DNA from: Marisa cornuarietis
Lineage: Eukaryota > Mollusca > Gastropoda > Architaenioglossa > Ampullariidae
Assembly (NCBI GenBank): GCA_004794655.1
Contig: SMMW01000152.1
Span: 62,001 to 126,000, forward strand
DNA: 64,000 bases
Direction of reading: 5' to 3'
This document shows, piece after piece, positions 23,146-35,527 of this stretch (the stretch's first letter is position 1; each line of letters begins with the position of its first letter). Below the pieces are notes generated by a model that was given only the letters and a program-made list of their open reading frames with translations, was not told the DNA's origin and searched no databases. Made by a program: the position numbers and the translations under genes.

Positions 23146-25458
23146 TGTCCTTGTATTCCCAGTCTTCATCATCTTCTCTCTGTATCTGACTTCACCCTTT
23201 CCTTCGCAGTCTGTCCAGAGATCCCTTCCACATCCGGTGCAAACGCTCTCTCGTCGTTTTGCATTCCTCCACTCCTCCTTCGTTCGCTATTGTTCTACCT
23301 TCGTCTTTCGCGACAGGGTGAGAAACAGACTAGACTTTAGCGTGCCACGCTGGAATTATCGCCCCGGTCTAATCCTGCACAGTCGGTCACAGTCGGAGGA
23401 CAAAACAGGTCGGGGAGAACAGAATGCTGATGAATATTCATTGATTCCTTCTCCTCCCCCCTTAAACTCCCCGCGTTTTTGTTATCCTCGGCTGTCCTCC
23501 GCCCTCCTTTCCCATGACTTAGCTTGCGGATAACCGATTCTCCAACCTGCCTGGGCGAGACCGGGGTCCACCGTCAGGAGGGTTGGCTTCTTGCAGACAC
23601 ACCAATCTGCTAGCCACCTTTGGATCGTCTGGTGAAACTATATTTAGAACAAGAAGACGGACGGAGTTAAATGGAAACTACAATATATGTATATATATTT
23701 ATGCATCGGCGTCTGTCGTTCTGTTTGTCCATTCGTACTGCCTTTGTCTTTCCAAATAGCTGTCTGTATGTACGAATCCAGACTTCAAAGAGTTACTATT
23801 TCAAAAGTAACTGAGTGACATTTTTGTGTTCAGTCTTAATATCAACCATTCTTTAATGCACATATGTTTGTGTGTATGGTGTTAATGTGTTTGTGTGGGG
23901 GGTGGCGGGTGTCTTCATGGATAGATGGACAAAAAAATGGATGCACAAATGAATAAATGCAGGGATAATCATTTTAAAAAATATTTTGCTTGTTTCTGTG
24001 CTCTGCGAACAATACTTGTCAGCCTACAATATTCGTTTATATAATGTTCCAAACGTTTATCAATCATCAACTATTTAAAGGCAGCTGTAAAAAAAAACTC
24101 TCACTTACTCATTACTCATTCCTTCTCTTTGGCAGTTGAGCGTTCACGACGGAATATTCCCACAAAAGTGATTTCAAGTGGAAGTCAGAAGCATTTTTCG
24201 CTGGGCTCAGCAGGGGTTTAATGAAAATGTTTCCCAACAGAAATAAAATGTGTTTTCTCCTAAGAGGGAAGATGTATTGCTCGACAGTTTGAAACGGTTA
24301 CTCGCTGAAGCGAAAAAACAATATTTTTCTAGACCAGCAGCCAGAGATGCGGAAACTCTTTTAGACTGTGAGGAACCAATACAGAAGAATACATCCCACA
24401 GACATCACATTAAAGAGAACGTAGCATAAAACTGCCTCATTGGCATTACACTGGTAAACCAGACAAGTTGATTACTTTTGCTTGTTTCAAAACTGAACAA
24501 GTAAAGAAAATTTTGTGTTGCAGAAACAGAAACTTTGAAAAGAATTAAATTTACGAAGCACTAAACGACAAACACGTATTTTTATTACAAAGGATACGAT
24601 TCATTACTACCGCCTAAACTAGTTTAAAAATAGTATAACCCTTACATCACACTGCAAAGTTTGCTCATAGTCAAGAGTCAAAAATATTTTTAAAAATGTA
24701 TATTTTCTAGTCTTCTCACATTATTAACTTCTCTTAGTTTACTACAATTAGTTTTATTATATAGTTCACATGATTTATATAGGAAGGACACAAATACTTG
24801 TTGAGTAAAGAGAACAATTAGACTTGTGTGGTAAAATTGTAAGGCACAATTATATTGCTCCAGTATAAGCAGGCCTGTGCAAGGCAGGCACCCACGCACG
24901 CACGTACACACACAAATACGTATGTACACAATATCATGCACGCAGACATACAAACATACACACACATATAACAAATATGCATACATATATTTATACACAC
25001 GTAATGATATATTAATGCAGGTATTAAGCACAACACGACTAAATATCAGCCATCAGAAAGATTAGTATTAGCAAGTACAATCACCATTACAAATATTAAA
25101 ATGAGTCAGCATACAGATTACTATAAGGCGCCACACAGTGTACGTGAGGAAGCACAAAGATTACACGTCTTCATCAAATTATGTCTCCGCTGAGATAAGA
25201 ACAAGTTAGTCACAGAGAATAAAATCTGATCTGAATGTGACTAACATAAACATTTGACCCAGTTTGGTATATATATATATATATATTTATTCATCATATA
25301 CAAAGATTACAAGAAGCCCACAGTGTGATTTCTGAAAGCCACCACACAATTATCTCCCCTTGGTAGTAGGGCGTCACGGGAAGGGGAGGGCACTCTGTTG
25401 GCGGGGATATTGAGATTTGTGACGTGTGATGTATTGCGAGAGGCTGCCGGTGTCTAAG
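23146..25458. other. unique sequence, some CA-rich patches
   Basis: The 23237-23533 frame (98 codons) is GC-richer but unrecognised. At 24890-24975 alternating CA/TA/CG words cause overlapping Cys/Tyr- or His/Thr-rich frames, which I treat as repeat artefacts. Confidence 0.5.
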
Positions 25459-25584
25459 ATGGCAGGGCTCGAGACAACAGGCCAGACACCCGGAAGTATG
25501 AAGCAGGACAACTCGCTTTGTCTCCCCTTGTCAAACTCGCAGACGCTGCCGACGCGAAGTTTGTCAAAGCTTCACTCTTTTTGA
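25459..25584 (+). other. possible short 5' coding exon (41 codons), weak
   Basis: A GC-richer segment with AAGATGGCAG at 25457-25466, which resembles a YY1 site overlapping a start codon. The ATG opens a 41-codon frame beginning MAGLETTGQTPG and ending at TGA 25582-25584. An ETS-like CCGGAAGT lies at about 25490, with an overlapping GTATGA donor-like site. The peptide is unknown to me. It could be a chance combination. RNA data would decide. Confidence 0.15.
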
Positions 25585-26503
25585 GTTTCTATGTCCAGGC
25601 GTGACGCCGACAGATCACAGCTATTCATCTCTACGCCTACCCGTGAGACCACAGGTCAAAATGTTTTTTTTCTGTCTATTTTAAACTCTGTGTCAGCTTC
25701 TGCACTAAAACAAAGCTCCACCCCTAACTGTAAAAATGAGTGCGTATTTTTTTTCTTGTACCTCACGTCTTGAGTTCTTGAAATGATGGAGATTGCAGAG
25801 ATAAAGATAATGACAATGATGGTGACGACACTGATAAAAAATCCTTCAAAGAAATTTATTTAGTTCTATATAATATTTCTTAGATATTTCACTAAAAGTT
25901 TGAGTCAGTTTCGCATAATACGAGCTTATGAAGAGACAGAAATGGTCTGTGCATTCGTTTTGGATCACTGAGCTGGACAATGAGTTGCATGAGAAAGGAA
26001 TCGATGGAAGAAAGGAAAAATAACAAAGAAGGCAGTTTCTATATACAAAATACCAATAAATTTAACAACATTGTTTATAATATACTAAACGATCGGTCCA
26101 ACACAAATGTTCGGTAAGAGACCAGGATGGGAACGTGAGGCAGGTGATCCACAACTAAGATAAGATTTTGTGGGGAAATTCGTTCCTCCACAAGGTGTGG
26201 AGAGGGGTTGGTGCTATCACAGGTGAAGAGTAGAATGTTGATAGTGGTTGATACTGGGTAAGAACGTCTTGCAATAATGGTGGGGACTTTTTCGGAAAAT
26301 CGTGTGCGGGGTGGAGAACAGAAAAGTCAAAGGTGTAACCTGCAGTTCACGGTGATATTCGTCGTCTGGAGCCAGCTCTCTCTTCTTTCATCAGCACGAG
26401 ATGTTCATGACAAATGAAAAGTCCTTGTTATGTTGTTAGAGGTCGGCTTTCTTTTGCAATGCTCCCTCAAACATGTATGTCTTTTCCTATTTCCTCTTCT
26501 CTT

Positions 26504-26511
<8 letters not shown>
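25585..26511. other. unique sequence
   Basis: Nothing recognised. Confidence 0.55.

Positions 26512-26558
<47 letters not shown>
26512..26558. repeat. (CA)n microsatellite
   Basis: About 23 CA units after a CT-rich lead. Confidence 0.97.
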
Positions 26559-26559
<1 letters not shown>

Positions 26560-27049
26560 TCAGCTTCCTTATTGAGGAAATTACACATCATCACTGCAAG
26601 CACTCTAACAGAGAGAGAGCGAACGTGCGTGTGTATTATGTTAGTTTACATAAATATAATCATTGATTAATAAAGAGCATTCTACCTTTACTCCTACATT
26701 TACACATACATAGCTGATTATAGCGTCTTTGAAAAGCTCAGTAGTGCTGTGATTTATTATTATTATTATTATTATTTAGAGTTCTGGCATTTATGCGCAC
26801 GTTCGGAGCCGATACTGTTGTTATGATTGTTTCATTTATTCACAATTATCGGAGAGTTTAGGAAAACTTAAGCCTTTGGTATTATTATTATTATTACAGA
26901 GTTTGTCTCCGTTTCAAAGCCATTGTTTTTGTTTCTTTTTTTAGTATGATTCTTATTATCATCTTCATCTTTATTACCACGTCTATTGCATTTACTTACA
27001 TTTATCAGATTTTTATGAAAACATAAGCTGTTGGCGTCTATTACAAAAC

Positions 27050-27082
<33 letters not shown>

Positions 27083-27243
27083 ATGCACAGGTGCTTGTTG
27101 TCTGTTTGCACACTCACCACACCTGAGCAGCTAGAGGTCAAACGACCCTTGTACCACTAGACCATTAATGCGTGACCGTAAAAAAAAATACGAAGAAACA
27201 AAGAACATTATCCAGCCCACAATAATGGACCTCCAGGTGGTGT
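26559..27243. other. unique sequence with (ATT)n tracts
   Basis: Three ATT runs occur at 26755-26776, 26881-26896 and 27051-27081. At 27100-27180 the - strand carries a perfect tRNA A-box-like word (TGGTCTAGTGG) but no proper B box at tRNA spacing, so it is at best a SINE scrap. Confidence 0.5.
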
Positions 27244-27256
27244 GTCACGTGACTCA
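27244..27256. promoter_or_regulatory. overlapping E-box and AP-1-like sites
   Basis: GTCACGTGAC (27244-27253), a palindromic USF/MiT-type E-box, overlaps TGACTCA (27250-27256), an AP-1 consensus. The next 70 bp are GC-richer and contain GAGATGGCG. The function is inferred from the words alone. Confidence 0.25.
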
Positions 27257-28465
27257 TTCACCTTAGGGTGAGAGGCCGGGATATGAGGGGCGATGAGAGA
27301 GAAGGAGATGGCGAACGCTGCGTGAAGTGAGCCACACCATTGTCGCCCTCGCAGCTGCTGGTAGCCTTTCGGTCTCGGCTGCTTTCATCGGCGCCGATCA
27401 TCAGTTCGACTGTTGCATCGATCATCTAAATTTTCATTTGCACGCCCAGGAATTTGTTAAGAATTATTGTTTCTTTGCAATGTTTCTTGACTGTTCTCGC
27501 ATCTGTTACATTGTGTAGCTCAGGCTAAACCGCGGCTATTTTTTTTTTAATTTTACACTTTTAATTATTTTTGATTGAATGTCGTAAATAATGTGTTCTC
27601 TCTCTTTCTTTTTCTGTCAGTCTCTATTAAATTACTGTTACTGATACTGAATTCTTTTTCCTGTTTCCAGCTACTGCAAATGATGCTCTATTCATTTCAC
27701 CACGTCCGATGTTTTTCTCTACAGGCCTGATGTATGTTTTCTTAATTTAATTAAAATTTTTCATTTTCACTATCTATTTTTTTTTAGTAAACTGAACTTT
27801 GAATTTATACAGTTTACTGACGTTAACTGTTTTAATACATTTTCCTTAAATTTGTTTTCTTGTTATTCTTATAATGGTAATATCACAATGTGACTTTAAA
27901 ACTTTTGTATTCTTTTGTGATCTTTCGGAAAATAAGAAGACTTTTGGTATTGAAATAGCTTCCCTTTAAAAAGAGAATTCGACTTTCTTGACTGAGATAG
28001 GGATTTGGTGAAGCAGGCCTGAAGGGTTATCATCTTTGCGAGCGAGTGCTGTTCTCCGCAGAGTTAAAAATCCAAGGGAAAAAATATTATTATTAGAGAA
28101 AAAAAAAGAAACCTGACAAGGCCACATGATGCCATTGGATCCTCGAAGACTACTGGCAGGAATAAATGTTTACCAGAACGAATAGCTACGGTAAACAGAA
28201 AAACGAAGCTGTTGTCGTATCGCTTGTACTTCAAAAGACAAATGGAAGGAGATTTGTAAACACGACTTTCATTGCGAACTGAACTTTTAGTTCGGTCTGG
28301 ACATATCTCCCTTAGTGAGTTTTAATTTACTATTCTTGTCGGGACATTTGGTTATTTGCTTCTCTGAGCTGAACATGAGCAGTGTGCAGTCAACACTCCC
28401 ACACAGCAGCAGGGGTTCGTTCTGGAAAATAAGCACATGCAGCATTTTCCATGAGCGCCTGCCAG
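27257..28465. other. unique sequence
   Basis: A 63-codon frame from 27327 starts at GTG, not ATG, and is unrecognised. T-rich afterwards. Nothing is supported. Confidence 0.5.
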
Positions 28466-28620
28466 GGGTTAAAACACTCGCTGCAGTGAGAGGCTTTGGG
28501 TTCAGATCTCGTCTCAGGACACTCTCTTCATACCACACTTGTTTGCTGCCCGTCGGGACTTTTCTCCGGTTACTACAGTTTCCTCCCTACTCTTCCTGTT
28601 CCCCCCCCCATAGTTGAAAA
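28466..28620 (+). mobile_element. tRNA-derived SINE remnant (GGGTTCAGATCTCGTC family)
   Basis: GGTTCAGATCT at 28499-28509 matches a tRNA B box and is followed by CGTCTCAGGACACTCTCTTC. The same B box and following word occur at 55175-55320 and 61738-61872, and on the - strand at 41330-41415. The body after the head differs from the other copies and ends in a C9 run. Confidence 0.55.
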
Positions 28621-29319
28621 TCATATCAAGGTTGAAGCACTTTCCTACTAAATCAACAAACCAATAACCAGCTGTAGGCTTTCTTGTGCAGGTCTGTAGT
28701 TACCTATTAAACTCTACCCCGTTATCACTTCTTGATTTTTCTCGTTCTCTGTCCCTGCTCTCCTATTTCTGCTCTCTTAGTTCTCCTTCAACCTTTTCTC
28801 TCCTCCGTAACTTGTTCTTTCTTCTCAGTTTCATCTCGTTATCTCTTTCTTGCTCTGTCCATTTAAGAGCTATCGCCTGACCACACCACGGGTGGGAGGT
28901 AAACTTTTGACTGAGTTTGAGCTGAATACCCTTTTTAAACTCATAGTTTCATGATCTTGAACAGGTTACTGTAGCTGGATGCTACCGTTAGCCATCCAGA
29001 TGGTGTCCGGACCACTTGTCGTGCAGCTGGGCCCCGGATATCAAGTCAGTGCCATTGACTTTTGTGAGATGATGCGGCCCACATTCTGGGGAGGGACTAT
29101 TTGTCGCCCCTCTCTCGTTTATCTCCCCTGAGTGGCTGCACCAAGATTGTGTTTTCATACAGCAATCAGAGAGTCCCACTACTTTCGTGTCACATACAAA
29201 GAAATAATTTCCGCCACTTTGTCCAGTTTGTACGACAGGCGTCTTCGGTGTCCTAAATTATTTGTCTGTCTGCAAGTCCGTCCGCCCCTGTCTGCCTTAC
29301 TGCTGTACAGATATATACA
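28621..29319. other. unique, pyrimidine-rich in part
   Basis: 28690-28870 is strongly pyrimidine-rich on the + strand and gives a Leu/Ser-rich open frame with no domain. Confidence 0.5.
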
Positions 29320-29487
29320 TGTGTGTGTGCATGTGTGTGAGTGTGTGTGTGTGTGTGAGAGAGAGAGAGAATGTGTGTGTTTGAGCATAGGATGTCCAGA
29401 CTGGACACCCATATAGAATGGTTAATAGACTTACACTTTCTCATATACACATCCGAGCATGAACACACACACACACACACACACACA
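29320..29487. repeat. compound GT/GA and CA microsatellite cluster
   Basis: GT then GA runs at 29320-29381 and a CA run at 29463-29487. The opposite-polarity runs form a loose inverted pair about 80 bp apart. Confidence 0.92.
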
Positions 29488-30210
29488 TTAACAAACACTC
29501 ACACATACACTCACACATATTCTCACGCACGTACGCATGCGCATGAAAGTAATTAACTGGCCGAGGAAAGGGGGGAAGACTGCTCTGTTTACATGTTTCC
29601 ATACTTGTGGTTGTACAGTAAATGCCGGCACTAGCAGCACGGTTTGCACGTGTGTTTGTTGTGCTGAAAGTCTTTCCCTGTAGTAGAGAAGAGAGCAGAA
29701 TACCAGCCTGCTGGCCTCCCTTAACATCCAGGACAGTTACAAAACAAACTTTCCTTTTATCTTGCGACAGACAAGCTGACGGTGCAATGGTTACCTCTAC
29801 CCCGTCATCAGCTCTTTTATCTATCTGAATGAGCTGGAATCGTAAATAACACTCATATATTCCGATGATTTGCACGTGTGCTGTAAAACCTGAATACATT
29901 TTCAGAGAACCACAGCAAGCGTGATTTAAAAAAAATCAAATTGTGCATAGCTCATAAAACCTCCAAGAAGGCTAAATGGGGAGAAGTAAATAAAAAAAAA
30001 TGCCAATAAATATAAATGTGTGCCTTCATCAGAAACTCATTAGGGTAATAATAAAAAAAGAAATGTTTGCAACACTATCATATTCAAGCAAATTTAAAAT
30101 GTCTGTAGATACAGTTCTTTTGGTAACATTTCCAACTAGTCCTGCTCAACAGAGGATAACCAGACCGCTGCCTCTTTTTGTTTCTTTTTTGTTTTGGGGG
30201 CAATGTTGTG
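29488..30210. other. unique sequence
   Basis: The - frame 29441-29899 (152 codons) is partly microsatellite-derived and has no recognisable domain. Confidence 0.5.
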
Positions 30211-30211
30211 A

Positions 30212-30272
<61 letters not shown>
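30211..30272. repeat. (ATT)n microsatellite, ~20 units
   Basis: A pure ATT run. It lies inside a 193-codon + frame whose core is poly-Ile. I do not regard that frame as a gene. Confidence 0.98.
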
Positions 30273-30273
<1 letters not shown>

Positions 30274-32379
30274 CAGACGTCCTACTGACTAACCTAGCTC
30301 CCAGCCTGGTAGAGGAAGAGACAGCAGGAGTCACTGCATGGTGGGCGAACCTGATGAAGGGGCAGACGACTGCCCCAGTCTTAAGCAGACCAGTTCGGCT
30401 CTTTTTAAGAGTTCACTTCTCTTTATTTGTCTGCTGGGAGGAAAAGAGGCTGAACGGCTTCTCCCATCAGTTTCCCCCTTTATTCTTTCATTACCTGTCT
30501 GACATGCGCACACGGTGGGTCTTCGGCTCTGCTTCCGGCGCGACGCTAGCAGTTTCAAAACAAACCCAGACCTGGAGCTGAGCCTTCTTTCTCCTGGCTA
30601 GCCCTGGCTAGTCCGGCTACACTGCCTACCCTATCTTCCAAATAATTAATTGCTGCACGTAGAGTCTAGTCTAGGGCCGTAGCTTTCTGCAGACAAAAAT
30701 GCCCCTGGAAAAAAAATGTACATCGTCTGATGGGAGACGAAGAGTAATCACAAAGAGTGTGTTGATTGTGTCGGCAGTCTGTACCAGTGAGTCTTACTTC
30801 AAGTAATTTCTTGTTCAAGCAGTGATGTGTAACGAGAACAAAGACGGGACGAGTAGATAAAATAATGATAGAACAGAACGACGAGGGTGAAGAATGTGAC
30901 GAGGGTTAGGTCTTTATCAGCGCGAGCTCGTCCACCGCTGTGTGATATCAGTAGCAAGTGCGTATCACTTAGCGGGATCTGAACACATAACCTGCATTGA
31001 ACAAATATAAGAAATTATCAGTTTGCTTAATAAAGAGAGGACAAATGCACGAATGATAAATGCTGTCCTAAAACCCTTTTCAATCGTCTTTATAATATTG
31101 TCATGCTGGGAACAAACAATACGATAATAGATAAAAAGAAAGAAAAGAACATTAAAAAACATGGAAAGAAGAAAACAAGCACTTAAAACACGAAAATGAT
31201 GAAACATACGCAAACAAAAGAAAAAAACAATTCACAAAAGTAAATTACACAAGTAAATCTTGAGAAAGGATTGTTCTGAATTTCGACTGGCCGGTGATTC
31301 TTGTTAGTTGAGGTCTGATAGCTGACTGGCTCTACCACACACCTGGCTGTGGGGTTTTCTCTAATGCGGTCCTTTCTGGGACTGATGACATCATTGACTA
31401 TCGTTGTCTGTTCATCCAGAACATCTTGTCTTCTCTTTCTCTCTCCTTTTCCCCAGACAACTGAGCATTTATTATCTTTGTTCACTACAGGTTGAGCAGA
31501 GTAGTGTCAATCATCATTTTTTTCTAACGCGGACAATATTTTGAGGAGGAGTTGCTGCCAGAAAAGGTGGGATCTTTCCCACTATCTTCTCTCTCTTTCT
31601 CACTCACTCACAAACACGCACACGCACGCACGCACACGCACAGAGACGACTGAGAACTATCGATCTTTGTCAGTGAACATCACCAAATGCCGGTATTCGA
31701 TGTACCCGGGGTTTATAGATCGTTAACTGTCCATTCTGTCATGACACCGAAGAGTCAGATCTGCATTTAATTATTATTTTTTATTATGATTATTATTTTG
31801 CCTGGAATACGTTAGTATTCGAAAGAAATTTATGGCCATGAAATCCGTAGATGATCATTTGAGTTGAAGTTAATTAGGTTTTTTTATCACTACAAACGCT
31901 AGAACCCTGCTCTATCTATTTTTAAGGCACTTCAAATTATGGAGGATTCTTGAGTGGCAGGGCTGTTTTCGGGACTGTATGATCGATGTGTGTATTTATA
32001 TGTATTTATTTGTTGTAGTGCTTGGCCTTCAAAAGGAATGATGGCCTAATAGAGTTCGTTGTTTGCTTTTATTCTCTCTTTCTGTTTCTCCCTCCTCAGT
32101 CTTTCTTCTTTCCTTCTCTCTTTTTTTTTTCTTTTTCGATCGCTACCCCACTTTTATATGTTCTTTCTTTCCATTTAATCTCTCTTTGCTCCTTCTTCTT
32201 CTTCTTTCCTCTCTCTGTCTCTGTCTCTCTTTCAAAGAGCAGGTCGTCTAACAGCACAACCTACTATTCAACAATACATCGAATACAGAGAACATACAGA
32301 TAGTATCAATGTTCTTGTCTCAAGCGCTGAGAGGATGCTCCTTCATCAGCCTGATCACGCACTACATAAATCACACACT
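30273..32379. other. unique sequence
   Basis: Short CACGCACG-rich patch at 31615-31641 and a pyrimidine-rich segment at 32060-32240. No gene is recognised. Confidence 0.5.
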
Positions 32380-32380
32380 G

Positions 32381-32448
<68 letters not shown>

Positions 32449-32474
32449 TATTTTTCTTCTTTCTTTCTTCTTCT
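32380..32474. repeat. (CTTT)n microsatellite with TTC-rich tail
   Basis: About 17 CTTT units to 32447, then imperfect TTCTTC/TTTC to 32474. Confidence 0.96.
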
Positions 32475-32957
32475 AAGCAAAAATGCCAGCACCATACCCT
32501 CCTATGATACTCCTAGTCCCACTTTTGATGCTCTCACAACCTCAGACTTTAAACCAATAACAAAGTAGTGTGTTAATTAGTTCAGAATCAATGCTCACAT
32601 TAAGCAAGATGTACAAAGACTATTTATAGATATACTCGAACACATAGCCCAGTGACCCACGACCGGTCAGGGAGTTTGCCGACAACGATGCCATTTGCGC
32701 CATTCTTTCCACGAACACTTCCATCTTTACAACCTGACCTGACTGCCACGCAGACAGCTCTTCAGACAATCGTGGAAAATATTAACGGCTCGACTTACCG
32801 GCAATAAATTTTAGAATTAGACTCACTGTCAGTGCTCCAGTCCCTGCAAAATCCATTCTCTGACATACAGTATATGCTAATGTTTCATACAATAAAATTA
32901 ACAAAAAAAATAATTATGTAGTCCTTTGATGCTCCCTCTTATGTTGGAATACAAGCA
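32475..32957. other. unique sequence
   Basis: Nothing recognised. Confidence 0.6.

Positions 32958-33033
<76 letters not shown>
32958..33033. repeat. (GAT)n microsatellite, ~25 units
   Basis: A pure GAT run. On the - strand it makes a poly-His tract in a 115-codon frame, which has no other coding support. Confidence 0.98.
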
Positions 33034-33478
33034 TCCATTTGTCATGGGTGAATAGGTCGATAAACTATGAAAACTAAACTGGCAATAAACTAGAAATTCC
33101 AGCATCACCAACATCAGCATCCATATTTTCTCAGCAGAAAGAAAACTAGCCATCAAGCAAGCAAAACAAAATAAAGTGGGGCGAGACACACAAAGATGAA
33201 GGCAAGGAATAAGGAAAGAAATAATAGATGACCATGTTAACAGCTCCGTGCTTTCCTCCAAACCGAATAGCCCTAATCAATCAAAAGCTCAGATAAAGCT
33301 TATTGCAGAATAAATAATAAGGATAGAAAGATAATCTTATATGCACCTGTAGAGTTAGACCGACCCCCACACGCGATGTCAGAGTATAAATAAAACAACC
33401 TTAAAAAGAGGGGAAATCTGAAAGATCTTTAATATAACTTGAAATTCAGCGAAAAACAGTTTTCTTAACCCACCCAAA
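33034..33478. other. unique sequence
   Basis: Nothing recognised. Confidence 0.6.
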
Positions 33479-33741
33479 TAATTGAAATGGTGACCGGACA
33501 CTTAATCCCCAGACACTTAATCCTCATAAATGCCCCCAATGTTATAAATGTTGAAGTTAAGTTTTATTTTAATTGTCAAACTTATTTTGATGTTTACATG
33601 AAAATAATTATTTGAATTTGAATTAAATTTTTCATTCACTTCATAATTTCTTGAGTTGAAATTTCATTTTGAGGATTGAGTGTCTGGGGATTAAGTGTCT
33701 AGGGGATGAAGTGTCGGGGATTAAGTGTCTGGGATTCAATT
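33479..33741. mobile_element. MITE-like element with ends built from ~15-bp subrepeats
   Basis: The left arm (33496-33526) contains GACACTTAATCCCCAGACAC and continues to TTAATCCTCA. The right arm (33670-33699) is its inverted copy with one visible difference (TTGAG for TTAAG). The right side adds further copies of a GGGGATTAAGTGTCT word to 33732. Outside these, AATTGAA and TTCAATT extend the inverted symmetry. The ~140-bp AT-rich core is non-coding. This fits a non-autonomous DNA transposon. The superfamily is unknown, and no second copy is present here. Confidence 0.75.
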
Positions 33742-35140
33742 AAAATATACTGAACTGTGATGTCGTTGGTGGCAAGCCAACTCAATCCCAGATTTACAAA
33801 GAGTAAACACGAACAGGAATAGACCCAAACCATAAGAAATCCCAATTAAAAATATAGCAATACCATCTTAACATTAAAAATCATTGGTATAACCGAAAAT
33901 TCTAGATATATGGAAATAAAGAAAAGTAAACTGCTTTTCCTAGCATTCTAACACCAAATGTATTCACAAGCATAACTTTAATACTAAAAGTAAATAAGTG
34001 AACGATTAATTAATGACAAGAAACAGTCCTATTGAGAAGTTTTGGAAATGAATGTAATAAGAATCAAGAGCTAAAGGACAAGGATGAAAATAAAATGTAG
34101 AATATTTGAACAGTGCAAAGCAAAATACAGGTAAAAGGTGTAGTACATGATATACACAGGTATACATCACCTGTACAGGACTGGCAGGCCTCTAGACAAA
34201 AGAATAACAACTGGAAAAAGGGACACAATAGCCAAATAGCAATAAATCTTTTCTTTCTTGTTTGATCTCTCACTCTCTCTCTTTTCCCTTTCTCGCTTCC
34301 TCTTTCTTTCAAATATATCTCTCTATCTCTTTTATATATATCTCTCTCTTTCTCGAACGCTTCATAAAAAAGCACAAACCTCTTGAATTCACATGGCTTC
34401 AACTATATTGAGGTACAAGTCTTAGTTTTTGTGTGAACCTGTGATTTTGTTGTCGACTTCCTCCCAAGAATTGACATCTAGCGAACACGTGAATGATGAT
34501 AATAAACAATGTGTGAATAAATCTCTTGCTCAGATGACAAGAAGAAAGAACCAGCCTATCGGTCCTTCTTAACAGGTCAAACACCATCGAATGTTTGATG
34601 AAGTTCGGCAAAGTTGAGAGAGATGTTGACAAGAAACAAATGGTCTTAGTGCATACATTTGAACTTTGATCAACCTTGGCCCTAACGCTCTTCCCAATAA
34701 ACAGCCAATACAATGTGGGCTTATAGGTCACTTCGGAACTTTCACGCTTCGACAATCTGTTTGGTTAAGAAAGGAAGATTAGAGGGTGATTTTTTCCCCC
34801 TTTCATTAAGGTTTACTACTAACATGTCGAATCACTTGTGGGGGTTTGGTTTATTTTTATTGGTAAGATTTAGCTTATAGTTGTTTTGATAACTCAGAAC
34901 ATTTTTGGTGCGTTCAAAATTATCGTTCCACGCTCTGCCAACCAAGACTGCTAAGTTTTCAAAACATCCTTTGATGCATGTTTCGCAATGATGCACTTCC
35001 ACTAATTATTTCACCGGTTCTCTCCCAGTTGAGCCAATAAGGGGGTTGGACACATATGATGGCAGTTTTGCTTCCTTGTAACAGACTAATACCGCCAAAC
35101 AATTTAAGACACTGTGCATTGACACCAGCGATCTGGCAGC
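33742..35140. other. unique AT-rich sequence
   Basis: Two - frames (34064-34402 and 34399-34755) overlap by a few bases end to start. Both lack recognisable domains; the first contains an Arg/Lys/Glu-rich block from a CT-rich tract. They are unproven. Confidence 0.5.
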
Positions 35141-35410
35141 CTGGGGCCAGTTGCACAACACATTTCTAATTTTAAACACTTTTAGGCCTAAACTCTCATT
35201 AGATAATTAGTTTAAAGTGCACACAACAGTTTAAAAAATTTTTAAACTAAAACTGCTTTAAGTAAGATAAAGTTGCTTAAGTCTGACTTTCCGTCCTGTC
35301 AGTACAATTTTTTGCATGTTCTTGTGCAATGGATCAAAATGGTTAAGAAGAGATTTTGCTTCTTTAAAACAGTTTTAAGGTTTAGAAACATGTTGTGCAA
35401 CTGGCCCCTG
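35141..35410 (+). mobile_element. MITE, copy 2 (~268 bp), better preserved ends
   Basis: Starts GGGGCCAGTTGCACAACA and ends with its exact inverse, TGTTGTGCAACTGGCCCC, giving 18-bp perfect terminal inverted repeats. After two mismatches the inverted match resumes as TTTCTAA. The interior matches 9104-9373 in the same orientation. Non-coding. The target-site duplication is not clear. Confidence 0.9.
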
Positions 35411-35509
35411 AAGTGTAAGAATGACAGACTCAAAAGATGATGAAAACTATTTTACAAACAATTCATTTGAAACAGACTAGTAAATCTCTTTACTTAACTC
35501 TCTCTTGTC

Positions 35510-35527
35510 TGCGCATGCGCGGAAGTG
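35510..35527. promoter_or_regulatory. NRF-1 plus ETS composite site
   Basis: TGCGCATGCGC (35510-35520) is a perfect palindromic NRF-1 site, directly followed by GGAAGTG, so that GCGGAAGTG forms an ETS/GABP site. This pairing is typical of broad animal promoters. A CCAAT lies about 25 bp downstream. No start codon or exon can be tied to it, so it is a candidate only. Confidence 0.3.

Noticed and set aside
27100..27180. tRNA gene on the - strand (A-box TGGTCTAGTGG)
   Set aside because: The spacing to the B-box-like word is far too short and no anticodon arm can be formed.
30000..30581. 193-codon frame with poly-Ile
   Set aside because: Its core is (ATT)n; the remainder shows no domain.
32914..33261. 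Poly-His protein on the - strand
   Set aside because: Caused by (GAT)n; no recognised domain in the flanks.
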